Positions 14,718-23,471 of a stretch of DNA of 37,622 nucleotides are shown here, one piece after another. The notes under the pieces were generated by a model. The model was not told where the DNA came from. It did not search any database and worked only from the letters and a program-made list of their open reading frames with translations. Source of the DNA: an uncultured Bacillaceae bacterium (lineage in GTDB: Bacteria > Bacillota > Bacilli > Bacillales > Cytobacillaceae); contig CALKIU010000124.1 in NCBI GenBank assembly GCA_937995745.1, positions 1 to 37,622 of the forward strand, in the 5' to 3' direction. A program made the position numbers and the translations under genes. The first letter of the stretch is position 1. Each line of letters opens with the position of its first letter.

Positions 14718-14878
14718 CCATTGATGCAGGGAGAAAAACCTCAAAATGGCGGCAGGATGATTCATGCCGGCCGATGGTCCCGGAAGCAATCGATACCGGC
14801 ATGTTTCATCCGGTTGCGTTTTGTTGTCCTGATTTTACAAGTTTTGAGGCAAGTTGATTTTGCAGTAGGGGGATGGGG
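14718..14878. other. Upstream region of the TRAP genes
   Basis: Non-coding; a promoter for the TRAP genes may lie here but I see no strong match to the vegetative consensus. The right end has the ribosome binding site AGGGGGA. Confidence 0.35.
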
Positions 14879-15853
14879 ATGAAAAAGGCATTGGCGGTCA
14901 TCATTCTGGCCTCTCTCATTGTCTTTGCTTCCGCGTGCGGCAACGGGGAAAACACGGCCAAGACAGGCGGAAAAAGGGGATTGACAGTCGTTACGGGTAC
15001 GACAACGGGCGTCTTTTACTCCCTCGGCGCCATCGTTTCCCGATTGAGGAGCGATGAGATGGATATCAGATTCTTTTCCCAGGCTTCAAACGGCAGCGTG
15101 GAAAATTTGTACTTAATGCAAAAGGGGGAAGCCGATCTCGGCTTTTCCACCGTCAACATGGTCTGGGAAGCGTACAACGGGGAAGGGGTTTTTAAAGAGC
15201 GGCCGTACAAAGGAGTGCGGATTTTGGCCAATTTGTATCCGAATGTCAATCACATCATTGTCAGAAAGGGAGCCGGGATCAAGGAAATCAGCGATTTAAA
15301 AGGAAAGTCTTTTGTTCTGGGTGCGGCGGGAAGCGCCACCGAAATGGAGTCGCAGCTGATTTTGGAGGCCCACGGGCTCAACATGAAAGACATTAAAGAA
15401 AACTACGTCGGTTTTACGGAAGCGGTCGATTTGCTCCGCAATAAGCAGGTCGACGGGGTGAATATTTTCACCGGCGTGCCGTCGGCCGCTGCCACCGAAT
15501 TGATTTCCACCGTCGATTCCCGCTTGATCAGCCTTTCTGATCATGCGATCAACAAGCTGGTCAAAAAATACCCGTGGAATTTTGCCTATACGATTAAGGC
15601 CAATACATATAAAAAACAAACCAAAGATATCAAAACAGTGGCGCAATACAGCAGCATCGTGATCGATGAACACGTTCCGGAAGAAACGGTTTATGAAATG
15701 ACAAAAGTATTTTGGGAACACCTGGAAGAAATCAAGAAAAGCCATTCCGTAGCCAACCACTTTGATCCGAAGTTTGCCGTGGAAGGGACGGCCGGCATCC
15801 CTCTCCATCCCGGGGCAGAAAGATACTACAGGGAAATCGGCGTTTTGGAATAA
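14879..15853 (+). CDS. TAXI-family TRAP transporter substrate-binding lipoprotein
   Basis: This 324-residue lipoprotein begins MKKALAVIILASLIVFASAC, with the lipobox Cys at 20. The TAXI signature TGTTTGVFYSLGAIVSRL follows, then repeated alpha/beta elements such as EADLGFSTVNMVWEAYNG and FVLGAAGSATEMESQLIL, which form the two-lobed ligand site. Tethered outside the membrane, it delivers its ligand, usually a small carboxylate such as glutamate or an aromatic or dicarboxylic acid, to the TRAP permease. ATG 14879 has GGGGG at six bases; the ATG six bases earlier overlaps that site and is unlikely. The permease gene follows after 190 bp. Confidence 0.9.
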   Translation: MKKALAVIILASLIVFASACGNGENTAKTGGKRGLTVVTGTTTGVFYSLGAIVSRLRSDEMDIRFFSQASNGSVENLYLMQKGEADLGFSTVNMVWEAYNGEGVFKERPYKGVRILANLYPNVNHIIVRKGAGIKEISDLKGKSFVLGAAGSATEMESQLILEAHGLNMKDIKENYVGFTEAVDLLRNKQVDGVNIFTGVPSAAATELISTVDSRLISLSDHAINKLVKKYPWNFAYTIKANTYKKQTKDIKTVAQYSSIVIDEHVPEETVYEMTKVFWEHLEEIKKSHSVANHFDPKFAVEGTAGIPLHPGAERYYREIGVLE

Positions 15854-16043
15854 AAAAACAGTCTCACAGCCGTTCTGTTTAACCCGGCTTCCGGGACATA
15901 ACACCGCGGGTTTTCGGCCGTCTGCCCTAGGCGAAAATGCTTTTCCGCGGCTTGGCCGTCATCCCTTTTATATAAAAAACCAAGAGATGAGCGGATTCTT
16001 TTCATCCCGGAAAAGCTCAGTCCATTCAAGGGAGGGAACGACT
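15854..16043. other. Gap between TRAP binding-protein and permease genes
   Basis: Non-coding, 190 bp. I see no strong terminator. Two in-frame ATG codons (15762 and 15987) extend the permease frame back into this gap and the preceding gene, but neither has a good ribosome binding site. AAGGGAGGG at 16028-16036 is placed for a start at 16044. Confidence 0.45.
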
Positions 16044-18020
16044 ATAAAAAGATTTTTAAACATTCGGGTGAAAAAACCGGAGCCTGCTGTCTCCGGGGCT
16101 TCGGATGTGAATGATGAAGGAACGGCCCAAATGGTCTATACCGGTTACATGGCAAAGGTGATTCTTGCCATCTGCTTGATTTGGACCGCTTTTCAATTGT
16201 TTATGAATACGTTTGGAGCGATGGATGCGGTCAAATTCAGGGGCTGGCATTTGTTCTTTCTCCTCCTGTTAACTTTCATGTTTTATCCGGCCCGCAAAAA
16301 AGGCGGAATGATCCGAAAGCATGTCGGCCTCTGGGATTTGATGTGCATTTTGCTCACGATTGCCGCCCTCGGCTATTTTGCCCTGACATACGATGATTTT
16401 ATCAGGGAAAGGCGGGGCATCAACATTGCCGCCGATTATTGGTTCGGCGCCATCGGAATTCTTTTGCTGTTCGAAGCGACCCGCCGCGTGGCCGGTAAAG
16501 GATTGACAATCATTGCCGCCGTCTTTCTTCTGTATAACTTTTTCGGGGCTTATCTGCCCGGGGTGCTCGGCCACAACGGGTTCAGCGTGGAGAGGGTCAT
16601 CAACATCATGTTTTGGGGCGGACAGGGCATATTCGGGACCGCTCTTGGCGTGTCCGCAACGTACATATTCGTCTTTGTTCTGTTCGGTGCCTTTTTGAAA
16701 AACAGCGGTTTCACTGATTTTATCAACGATCTGGCCTTAACGGTGGCCGGACGGACAGCCGGCGGACCGGCGAAAGTGTCCGTCATCGGAAGCGGCCTGA
16801 TGGGCATGGTGAGCGGAAGCGCCGTCAGCAATGTCGTCACCACCGGTGCGGTGACGATTCCCCTTATGAAGAAGACCGGTTATTCGCCGAGATTTGCCGC
16901 GGCCGTCGAATCGGTGGCTTCCACGGGAGGATTGATTGCACCGCCGATTATGGGAGCAACCGCTTTTATCATGGCGGAATATTTAGGCGTTTCCTACACG
17001 GTGGTTATGATCGCCGGCATTGTGCCTGCCCTCTTGTATTACACCACTTTGTTTATGGCTGTTCATTTTGAGGCCAAGCGTCTCGGGCTTTCGGGCATCT
17101 CGAAAGAAAATATCCCCGACGCGGTCAAAGTGTTGAAAGAAGGCGGACATTTGTTGATTCCCCTCATCGTCCTTTTGGGACTGTTGTTTGCGGGGGTTAC
17201 GCCGCTGTTTGCCGCCATTTGGGCTCTGGCGGCGACAGTATTGGCCAGTTATTTGAGAAAATCGACGCGCATGGGTGTGAAGACGATTTTAAAATCGATT
17301 GAAGAAGGGGCGCGCGGCGTCCTAACCGTAGGGATTGCCTGCGCCATCGTCGGCATTGTGGTCGGAACGATTAATTTGACGAGCCTCGGTTTGACTATTG
17401 GAAATAACGTGATGAATATTGCCGGAGACAGCGTTTTCTTTGCTGCAGTACTGACGATGCTCATCAGCGTCGTTCTCGGCATGGGCGTTCCGGCTACAGC
17501 CGCGTATGTCATTGTTGCGACGGTCTCCGTGCCTATCTTGATCAACATGGGAGTGCCGGCTTTGGCGGCCCATATGTTTGCTTTCTATTATGCGGCCATG
17601 TCAAGCATTACTCCGCCGGTTGCCTTGGCGTCCTATGCCGCCGCCGGGATTGCCGGTGCGGACCCGAACAAAGTATCTTTGGAGTCTCTCAAACTCGGAT
17701 TAATCGCTTTTATTCTTCCGTATTTCTTCCTCTACAATCCGGCCTTGCTGTTCCAAGATGTGCCGGTGTGGGAAGGAATAATGGGCGGAATGACGGCCGT
17801 CATCGGCGGAATCGCCTTTGCATCGGTATTAAAGGGATGGTTGCTGCATAAGTCGAGCCTTTGGCAAAGGGCGGCCATGCTTGTAGCGGCTTATTTGCTT
17901 GTAGAACCGACACTGCCGAATGACATCATCGGCTTCGCTTTGATCGCCGTTGTTTTTGCCGCCCAGTATTTCAAACGGGAAAAAGAACTTCCTGCTTTAA
18001 GCAAGAACGAAAGCGTATAG
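16044..18020 (+). CDS. TRAP transporter permease, fused DctQ-DctM type (TAXI-associated)
   Basis: This protein of about 658 residues has a small membrane domain of four helices (about 30-140) and a large domain of about 12-14 helices. DctM-type signatures include GSGLMGMVSGSAVSNVVTTG, STGGLIAPPIMGATAF and the second-half copies SVVLGMGVPATAAYVIVA and AMSSITPPVALASYAAAG. The fusion is typical of permeases paired with TAXI binding proteins and driven by ion gradients. The start is odd: AAGGGAGGG (16028-16036) sits seven bases before ATA at 16044. Alternative ATGs at 15987 and 16132 have no comparable site. ATA initiation, or a mutated ATG, is therefore likely. The CoA-transferase gene begins 11 bp after the stop. 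Confidence 0.88.
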   Translation: MKRFLNIRVKKPEPAVSGASDVNDEGTAQMVYTGYMAKVILAICLIWTAFQLFMNTFGAMDAVKFRGWHLFFLLLLTFMFYPARKKGGMIRKHVGLWDLMCILLTIAALGYFALTYDDFIRERRGINIAADYWFGAIGILLLFEATRRVAGKGLTIIAAVFLLYNFFGAYLPGVLGHNGFSVERVINIMFWGGQGIFGTALGVSATYIFVFVLFGAFLKNSGFTDFINDLALTVAGRTAGGPAKVSVIGSGLMGMVSGSAVSNVVTTGAVTIPLMKKTGYSPRFAAAVESVASTGGLIAPPIMGATAFIMAEYLGVSYTVVMIAGIVPALLYYTTLFMAVHFEAKRLGLSGISKENIPDAVKVLKEGGHLLIPLIVLLGLLFAGVTPLFAAIWALAATVLASYLRKSTRMGVKTILKSIEEGARGVLTVGIACAIVGIVVGTINLTSLGLTIGNNVMNIAGDSVFFAAVLTMLISVVLGMGVPATAAYVIVATVSVPILINMGVPALAAHMFAFYYAAMSSITPPVALASYAAAGIAGADPNKVSLESLKLGLIAFILPYFFLYNPALLFQDVPVWEGIMGGMTAVIGGIAFASVLKGWLLHKSSLWQRAAMLVAAYLLVEPTLPNDIIGFALIAVVFAAQYFKREKELPALSKNESV

Positions 18021-18031
18021 GGGAGATGGGA

Positions 18032-19219
18032 ATGAAACAGCCGTTGGAAGACATCAGAGTCCTTGATTTGTCAAGAGTATACGCCGCTCCGGAAGGGTCG
18101 ATGATCCTGGCCGACCTCGGAGCGGACGTGATTCGCGTCGAAGCCCCGGACGGAACGGACAGCATGAGGGACTGGGGCCCTTTTATGAACGGGGAGAGCA
18201 CTTACTATTTTTGCGCCAACCGCAACAAGCGCTCCATTACGTTAAATTTGAAAGAGGAAAAAGGGCGGGAGATCTTTTTAAAACTGGTGGAAACAGCCGA
18301 TGTGGTGATCGAAAACTTCAAGACCGGAACGATGGAAAGGATGGGCCTCGGCTATGAAAATTTGAAGGCGGTTAACGAGCAAATCATTCTTTGTTCGGTG
18401 ACAGGCTACGGGCAGACCGGTCCGTACAAGCATGAACCGGGCTTTGACCCGGTCATACAGGCTTTGAGCGGACTGATGGACGTGACGGGGCCGCCGGACG
18501 GGGAACCGACAAAGGTCGGCATCCCCATTGCCGACATCTTAACGGGCAAGTTTGTCGCCATCAGCATTTTGGCTGCCATCCGCCAGCGCGATTTTACGAA
18601 GAAAGGGCAGCATATCGATTTGTCTCTTCTCGACGTGCAAATGAGCAGCATGGCCAATATCGCCAGCGCATATTTGAATACGGGCATGCTCTCAAAACGG
18701 CTCGGCAACCGCCATAATAACGTCGTTCCTTATCAGGTATTTGCCTGCGCCGATCAGCCGATTATGATTTGCGCCGGAAACAACCGGCTTTTTAGAAGGC
18801 TCTGCCATGTTCTCAAAAAACCGGAATGGGCGGAAGATGAGCGGTACCGGACGAATGCCCTCCGTTTGAAAAACCAGGAGGAGTTGATTGCCGGGATTAG
18901 CGCCATCGTCCGCACGAAGCCGGCGGATGAATGGCTGGCCCTGTTATCGGAACATCAAATACCGGCCGCCAAAGTAAACAACATTGCCCAGGCGTTTGAG
19001 CATCCACAGGTCAAGGCGAGGGAGCTCGTCGAAACATTGCATCATCCGAAAATCGGCGGAATTAAGATGATGAAAAGCCCGCTCCGGTTTTCCGGGCTCA
19101 ATGTGGCAAGCAAATATCCGCCTCCGCTCCTCGGCGAACATACGGAAGAAGTATTGTTGGAAGAACTGGGCATGAGCCCCGGAGAACTGCGGGAATTGCG
19201 GGAGCGGCGCGTCATTTGA
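18032..19219 (+). CDS. CaiB/BaiF-family (class III) CoA-transferase
   Basis: This 395-residue protein spans the class III CoA-transferase family length. It has LEDIRVLDLSRVYAAPEGSM at the N-terminus, ADLGADVIRVE, NRNKRSITLNLKEEKGRE, and the segment HIDLSLLDVQMSSMA (about 190-204), whose Asp aligns with the catalytic aspartate that forms the mixed-anhydride and CoA-thioester intermediates. It moves CoA from a donor such as succinyl-CoA or acetyl-CoA to an acid. Position directly after the TRAP permease suggests that it activates the imported acid. ATG 18032 has GGGGAG at six bases; ATG 18026 abuts that site. Its stop overlaps the next frame. Confidence 0.9.
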   Translation: MKQPLEDIRVLDLSRVYAAPEGSMILADLGADVIRVEAPDGTDSMRDWGPFMNGESTYYFCANRNKRSITLNLKEEKGREIFLKLVETADVVIENFKTGTMERMGLGYENLKAVNEQIILCSVTGYGQTGPYKHEPGFDPVIQALSGLMDVTGPPDGEPTKVGIPIADILTGKFVAISILAAIRQRDFTKKGQHIDLSLLDVQMSSMANIASAYLNTGMLSKRLGNRHNNVVPYQVFACADQPIMICAGNNRLFRRLCHVLKKPEWAEDERYRTNALRLKNQEELIAGISAIVRTKPADEWLALLSEHQIPAAKVNNIAQAFEHPQVKARELVETLHHPKIGGIKMMKSPLRFSGLNVASKYPPPLLGEHTEEVLLEELGMSPGELRELRERRVI

Positions 19220-20073
19220 CAGAGAAAATTACCGGGGGTGAAAAAGGGCAAAGAAGAGTGAAAACAGTGGGACGGAAAAAAAAGGAGACTGTATTTGAAA
19301 AGAACTATTCCATCCAATCGATCCACCGGGCGGCGCGGATATTGCGGGCTTTCTCAAGGGAGAGAAAGCAAATCTCCCTGACGGAGATGCACAAAATCAC
19401 CGGCATCGGCAAATCCAATTTGCAAAGACTCCTGTCCACGCTGGTCTACGAAGGTTTCTTGCAAAAAAATGAAGAAACAAAACGGTATCAACTGGGTCTG
19501 GAACTGCTCTTTTTGGGCGGACTCGTCGAGAAAAATTCCAGCTTGCTTGCCATAGCCGTACCGGTCATGAAAAAGCTGAATGAAAGCACAAAAGAAGTCG
19601 TCAGCTTAAGCATCATTGACAACAATGAAAGGAAATGCATTTACAGTTTAAACAGCCATTACGAGTTGACGGCCCTTATTTTCGCCGGCCAGACCTCCCC
19701 TTTATATGCGGGGGCTTCGGCGAAAGTCCTGCTGGCTTATCTTCCTCCGCAGGCGCAGGAAGAATATTTGCGGAATGCGGCCCTTGAAAAAATTACGGAA
19801 AACACGATCGTTTCCATGGAGGAACTGAGAAAGGAACTGGAGACCATCCGCCGGCAGGGGTATGCCATAAGCCGCGGGGAACGGGTGCGGGGGGCCGTTT
19901 CCTTGAGCGCCCCCGTGTTCAATCCGTTTGGAGAAATTTTTGCCTCCGTCACAATCACCATTCCGTCCGTGCGTTTGGAAGATTATGATGTGGATCTGCT
20001 TATAAAACAATTGTTGGAAGGGACGCGGGACATTACGAATAAATTGCGGCCGAACGGTTCTTTGGAACATTGA
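19216..20073 (+). CDS. IclR-family transcriptional regulator
   Basis: This protein of up to 285 residues has an N-terminal winged helix (YSIQSIHRAARILRAFS, then SLTEMHKITGIGKSNLQRLL as the recognition region) and a C-terminal IclR ligand domain with LYAGASAKVLLAYLP and GYAISRGERVRGAVSLSAPV. Such regulators sense the pathway substrate or an intermediate and usually sit next to their target genes, so it likely controls this island. The start is uncertain: TTG 19216 overlaps the preceding stop, and GTG 19258 or 19267 are alternatives just before the conserved domain. A strong terminator follows and closes the island. Confidence 0.88.
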   Translation: MTEKITGGEKGQRRVKTVGRKKKETVFEKNYSIQSIHRAARILRAFSRERKQISLTEMHKITGIGKSNLQRLLSTLVYEGFLQKNEETKRYQLGLELLFLGGLVEKNSSLLAIAVPVMKKLNESTKEVVSLSIIDNNERKCIYSLNSHYELTALIFAGQTSPLYAGASAKVLLAYLPPQAQEEYLRNAALEKITENTIVSMEELRKELETIRRQGYAISRGERVRGAVSLSAPVFNPFGEIFASVTITIPSVRLEDYDVDLLIKQLLEGTRDITNKLRPNGSLEH

Positions 20074-20131
20074 AGCGGCTTTCTTAATGGCCCGCAGCGG
20101 AGCCGGTTCTGCCGCTTTTTTCCGGGAACGG

Positions 20132-20162
20132 AAAAATGCCGGTTTTGCGCCGGCATTTTTTT
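20132..20162 (+). terminator. Intrinsic terminator closing the catabolic island
   Basis: AAAAATGCCGG (20132-20142) pairs perfectly with CCGGCATTTTT (20150-20160) around a seven-base loop, and the T-run continues. Confidence 0.92.
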
Positions 20163-20426
20163 GTGTCCAAAGGGGCAGAGGGGCGAATCGGCGCGCAGGG
20201 GGAGAGTGCGGCGGAGAGAACAGGCCGGGCTTACTGGCCGGTTTTTTCGGGAAACCGTTTCCGCCCCGGCGGTATCCGCGGCATTTGCCTGCCGGGAACT
20301 CCCTTGTTCCCCGGTTCCCTTCCTCTTCATCTACAACTCAAGTTGTATTTAAAAATAAATCCCGCGCTCGTTATGAAATTTTTCCATAACAGGTATGATG
20401 AAATCAAGAAAGGAGGAAAAGAGCGC
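20163..20426. other. Promoter region of the liaI-liaH operon
   Basis: GC-rich at the left and AT-rich at the right. It contains the palindrome at 20332-20347, an imperfect dyad TTATGAAA-TTT-TTCCATAA (20371-20389) and a possible -10 TATGAT (20394-20399) with a poor -35, as expected for an activator-dependent promoter. Open frames across the left part lack ribosome binding sites. Confidence 0.5.
20332..20347. promoter_or_regulatory. Palindrome upstream of liaI, candidate LiaR operator
   Basis: TACAACT-CA-AGTTGTA is a 7-2-7 inverted repeat with perfect arms. It lies about 45-60 bp upstream of the candidate -10 TATGAT, a position suited to an activator. LiaR/VraR-type response regulators bind dyads upstream of liaI-type promoters; I cannot confirm that this sequence fits their consensus. 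Confidence 0.5.
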
Positions 20427-20774
20427 ATGAAAAAAATCGGCTTGCTTCTCATCGGGGCGTTAGCTGTGTTTGTCCTGTTTTCCAGCATTGTACCGATCCT
20501 TGCTTTTGCCGTCAGCGTCATTGTTTTGTACCTCGTGTTCAAGGAATTTATGAAGACCGATTCCCCTGTTTGGAGAATCGTTTTGGGGATTACCGGCATC
20601 TTGCTGTTGATATCTGCCGCAGCCAATATACCGGCCATTTTGGGGCTGGTTGCCATATATGTCCTCTATCTTGTTTATAAAAAGTGGAAGGATATGAAGG
20701 CTGCTTCCGATTATGACGATCAGGATCCATTCAAAAATTTTGAAAGGCAATGGCGGGAGTTTGACAAATTTTAA
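20427..20774 (+). CDS. liaI: LiaI-like small membrane protein
   Basis: This 115-residue protein has three or four hydrophobic segments in about 75 residues, followed by a charged tail (KKWKDMKAASDYDDQD to WREFDKF). Size, topology and position directly before a PspA-family gene match LiaI, the membrane anchor that recruits LiaH under envelope stress such as bacitracin, daptomycin or other lipid-II-cycle inhibitors. ATG follows AGGAGG; upstream frames run through the non-coding leader. It is 54 bp from the PspA-family gene and likely cotranscribed, under a candidate LiaR dyad. Sequence alone is weak for so small a protein; context carries the call. Confidence 0.75.
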   Translation: MKKIGLLLIGALAVFVLFSSIVPILAFAVSVIVLYLVFKEFMKTDSPVWRIVLGITGILLLISAAANIPAILGLVAIYVLYLVYKKWKDMKAASDYDDQDPFKNFERQWREFDKF

Positions 20775-20828
20775 GACAAGCTTTCGGGAACGCAAAAAAA
20801 AATAAATGTTTAAAGGAGAGATGTTGCA

Positions 20829-21461
20829 ATGGCGAATATTTTTACGAGGATTAAAAATATTGTGGTTGCCGACATAAACGAAATTTTGGACAAAAAAGAA
20901 CAGAAAAATCCGGTCAGTGTTCTGAACCAGTATATCCGCCGCTGTGAGCAGGAAACGGAAAAAGTCCGCAAATTGATTGAAAGGCAGTATATGCTGAAAA
21001 ACGAGTTTGCCAGAGAGCTTGCCGAAGCTGAAGCTCTGGCGGAAAAAAGACGCCGTCAAGCGGAAATTGCCGCCACAGCGGGAGAAACGGAACTGGAACA
21101 GTTCGCCCGGCAGGAAGCGGCGCAATACGAAGCCCGCGCCGGCCGTTTAAAAGAAGGACTGGCCAAAGTGGAAGAAGATCTCGTCTCACTTGAAAAGAAA
21201 TATGATGAAATGAAGCACAAATTGAAGGACATGAAAATCCGCCGGCTCGAGCTGATGGGAAGGGAAAATGCCGCCAGGGCGCATTACCGCATGAATCAAG
21301 TGCTTGAAAATGGCAAGTACGCAAACGAGTCTTACTCCCGTTTTAAAGAAATGGAAGCATTTTTGGACAATCTGGAAGAAAAAGTGCGGCAAGACTATCA
21401 CCGCAACACGATTGACGCCCGCATTGCCGAATTGGAAAGAAAAATGGCCAAGGAAGCGTAA
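20829..21461 (+). CDS. liaH: PspA/IM30-family protein (LiaH-like)
   Basis: This 210-residue protein is almost entirely helical. It begins with an amphipathic helix (MANIFTRIKNIVVADINEIL) and continues with LDKKEQKNPVSVLNQYIRRC, then long heptad-like stretches rich in Glu, Lys, Ala and Arg. This is the PspA/LiaH/Vipp1 architecture; oligomeric rings or rods bind stressed membranes and limit proton leakage. With LiaI and LiaFSR nearby it is most likely LiaH. ATG follows AAAGGAG. A 229-bp gap separates it from the liaF gene, where other Bacillus operons may carry liaG; no such gene is present here. Confidence 0.88.
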   Translation: MANIFTRIKNIVVADINEILDKKEQKNPVSVLNQYIRRCEQETEKVRKLIERQYMLKNEFARELAEAEALAEKRRRQAEIAATAGETELEQFARQEAAQYEARAGRLKEGLAKVEEDLVSLEKKYDEMKHKLKDMKIRRLELMGRENAARAHYRMNQVLENGKYANESYSRFKEMEAFLDNLEEKVRQDYHRNTIDARIAELERKMAKEA

Positions 21462-21690
21462 CTCCCCCCGATTGTTCACATATGCGTGAAATCTAAAGAT
21501 TACTATAACTGCAAAAAAGTGATATTCTAAAAATGGCGCAGCCGTCTGCGCCTGCTTCACATGGTAAATGAAAAAGGTCCGGCGGAATGCCGTTCATGAT
21601 AAAAACCGCGCTTTTTCGCCGGACGTTTGGCCGGCGTGAACAGGGCTTTTTTATTGAGAAGACTGCCGCAAGAAGAGAGGAGGAAGAACA
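21462..21690. other. liaH-liaF gap with hairpins
   Basis: Contains GGCGCAG-CCGT-CTGCGCC (21535-21552), a perfect 7-bp hairpin without T-run, and a larger dyad GTCCGGCG (21577-21584) with CGCCGGAC (21617-21624). These may partly terminate liaIH transcripts. A separate weak promoter for liaFSR could lie at about 21505-21530 (TATTCT-like -10). Confidence 0.4.
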
Positions 21691-22428
21691 ATGGTTTTTA
21701 ATAAAAAACACGATTATGTGAATTTCGCCATTTTGCTGGCGGTTGTGCTGCTGTTTATTGAAATTGTCTTTTTTAACAGCGGGATTGTATTCTCCCTTCT
21801 TGTGGCAGGCGGACTTTTTTATTTTGGGCGCAAAGAGAAACACCGTTTTTTGGGAAAACTTCTCTTTTGGGCGGGGATTATCTTTTTCGTCATCAGCATC
21901 ATGAATATGATGACTGTCAAGTTTTTTCTGTTGGCCGTCCTGATTTATTTGCTTTATGAATTTTATCGTTCGAAAAAGAACCCCGAACGGATCGCTCCCG
22001 AATTGAAAGAACCGGAGCCCGTGCAGGCGGAGAGGGAACCTCTCGTCCGGAAAAAGCCCCTTTTTGAAAATGTGTTTTTCGGTGAAAAGCGGACGCCGGA
22101 GCATGTGTATGAGTGGAACGACGTGAACATCCAAACGGGTATTGGCGATACGGTCATCGATTTAAGCTACACCGTCCTTCCGCGGGGGGAAACGGTCATT
22201 TTTATCCGCAAATTGATTGGCAACGTTCATGTCTTGATTCCATATGATGTGGAAGTAAACGTCAACCACTCCGTGATAACGGGAAGGGCCGTTATTTTTG
22301 AAAACAGGGAAGAAAGGTTTTTCAACCAATCGCTGATTGTCCAAACGGAAGGATATGAAAAGGCGGAGCAGAAAATTAAAATCATCACCTCTTTCCTGCT
22401 CGGGGATTTAGAGGTGAGACGGGTATGA
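21691..22428 (+). CDS. liaF: LiaF-type regulator of the LiaSR two-component system
   Basis: This 245-residue protein has an N-terminal block of four hydrophobic helices (about 8-95), a charged linker rich in Pro, Glu and Arg, and a C-terminal beta-rich domain (about 130-245) with IGDTVIDLSYTVLPRGETV and VHVLIPYDVEVNVNHSVITG, typical of the LiaF C-terminal (DUF2154-like) fold. LiaF keeps the sensor kinase LiaS inactive without envelope stress. ATG follows AGAGGAGG. The stop overlaps the kinase start (ATGA), so liaF and liaS are coupled. Confidence 0.9.
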   Translation: MVFNKKHDYVNFAILLAVVLLFIEIVFFNSGIVFSLLVAGGLFYFGRKEKHRFLGKLLFWAGIIFFVISIMNMMTVKFFLLAVLIYLLYEFYRSKKNPERIAPELKEPEPVQAEREPLVRKKPLFENVFFGEKRTPEHVYEWNDVNIQTGIGDTVIDLSYTVLPRGETVIFIRKLIGNVHVLIPYDVEVNVNHSVITGRAVIFENREERFFNQSLIVQTEGYEKAEQKIKIITSFLLGDLEVRRV

Positions 22429-23471
22429 GTATGGTGCTGCGGCAAATGCTCTGGGGGATTGCCACGGCCATGGCCGTCTTCGTATTGCTGCTCATTTCTT
22501 TTATGTTTGTCTTTCCTGTGGCCGGCTGGCAAGATTTATGGGAGAAAGAATTGATGGATATTCCGTTCATTTTGTTTGTGACCAGCGTCAGTCTCGTTGC
22601 GGGAATCTGCTCCGGGTTTTTTTCCGGGATTTATTTGCGGAAGCAGTTCCTGTCAATCGAGGAGCTTTTGTATACAGTGGAAGAAGGCCGGGCCCCGGAG
22701 AGGAAAGATCTCAATTCGGCAGAGGAACTGCAGTCCATTTACCGGCGCGTGCAGCGGATTCAAAAACAACTCAGCGAGCAGGCCCTGCTTGCGCAAAGAC
22801 TTGCCAATGAAATGGCGGAAACGAGGGAAGAATACGTTCGCAAAATCATTTTCGAAGAGCGGAACCGGCTGGCGCGGGAGCTTCATGATTCCGTGAGCCA
22901 ACAGCTATTTGCCGCATCCATGCTCATGTCGGCAATCAATGAAACAAGGGCGCCGGATAATGAGAGCCGGGAATCGAAACAGCTAAAAATGGTTGAGAAC
23001 ATGATCCAGCAGTCCCAATTGGAAATGAGGGCGCTTCTCCTCCATTTGCGCCCGGTCGCTTTAAAAGGAAAGTCTCTCCAAGAGGGAATCGAGGAACTCC
23101 TGACCGAATTGGCACAAAAAGTGCCGATGAAAATAAAGTGGAAGATTGAAGATTTTCCCCTTGATAAAGGGGTTGAGGATCATCTGTTCCGGATTTTGCA
23201 AGAATCGGTGTCCAACACGTTAAGGCATTCCCGGGCCGCTGAACTGGAGGTTCTGTTGATCAAGAGAGACGGGTTTGTCATATTGCGGGTTGCCGACGAC
23301 GGGATCGGCTTTGACGTGGAGGAGTCGAAAGCCGGTTCCTACGGCATACAAAACATGCATGAACGGGCAGTGGAGATTGGCGGAACATTGAAGATTGTCA
23401 GCGTAAAAAATAAAGGCACCCGTCTGGAAGTAAAAGTGCCCGTACAACTGGAGGGTGAAAACGATGATTAA
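22425..23471 (+). CDS. liaS: LiaS-type sensor histidine kinase
   Basis: This 348-residue kinase has two N-terminal membrane helices with a very short extracytoplasmic loop (intramembrane-sensing type), a HAMP-like linker, a HisKA_3 domain with the phosphoacceptor His in RNRLARELHDSVSQQL (about 146-161), and an HATPase domain with ILQESVSNTLRHSRA (N box) and VADDGIGFD plus GSYGIQNMHERA (G boxes). This is the LiaS/VraS layout. It phosphorylates LiaR in response to cell-wall antibiotics. It overlaps liaF by 4 bp and liaR by 8 bp. Confidence 0.92.
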   Translation: MSMVLRQMLWGIATAMAVFVLLLISFMFVFPVAGWQDLWEKELMDIPFILFVTSVSLVAGICSGFFSGIYLRKQFLSIEELLYTVEEGRAPERKDLNSAEELQSIYRRVQRIQKQLSEQALLAQRLANEMAETREEYVRKIIFEERNRLARELHDSVSQQLFAASMLMSAINETRAPDNESRESKQLKMVENMIQQSQLEMRALLLHLRPVALKGKSLQEGIEELLTELAQKVPMKIKWKIEDFPLDKGVEDHLFRILQESVSNTLRHSRAAELEVLLIKRDGFVILRVADDGIGFDVEESKAGSYGIQNMHERAVEIGGTLKIVSVKNKGTRLEVKVPVQLEGENDD

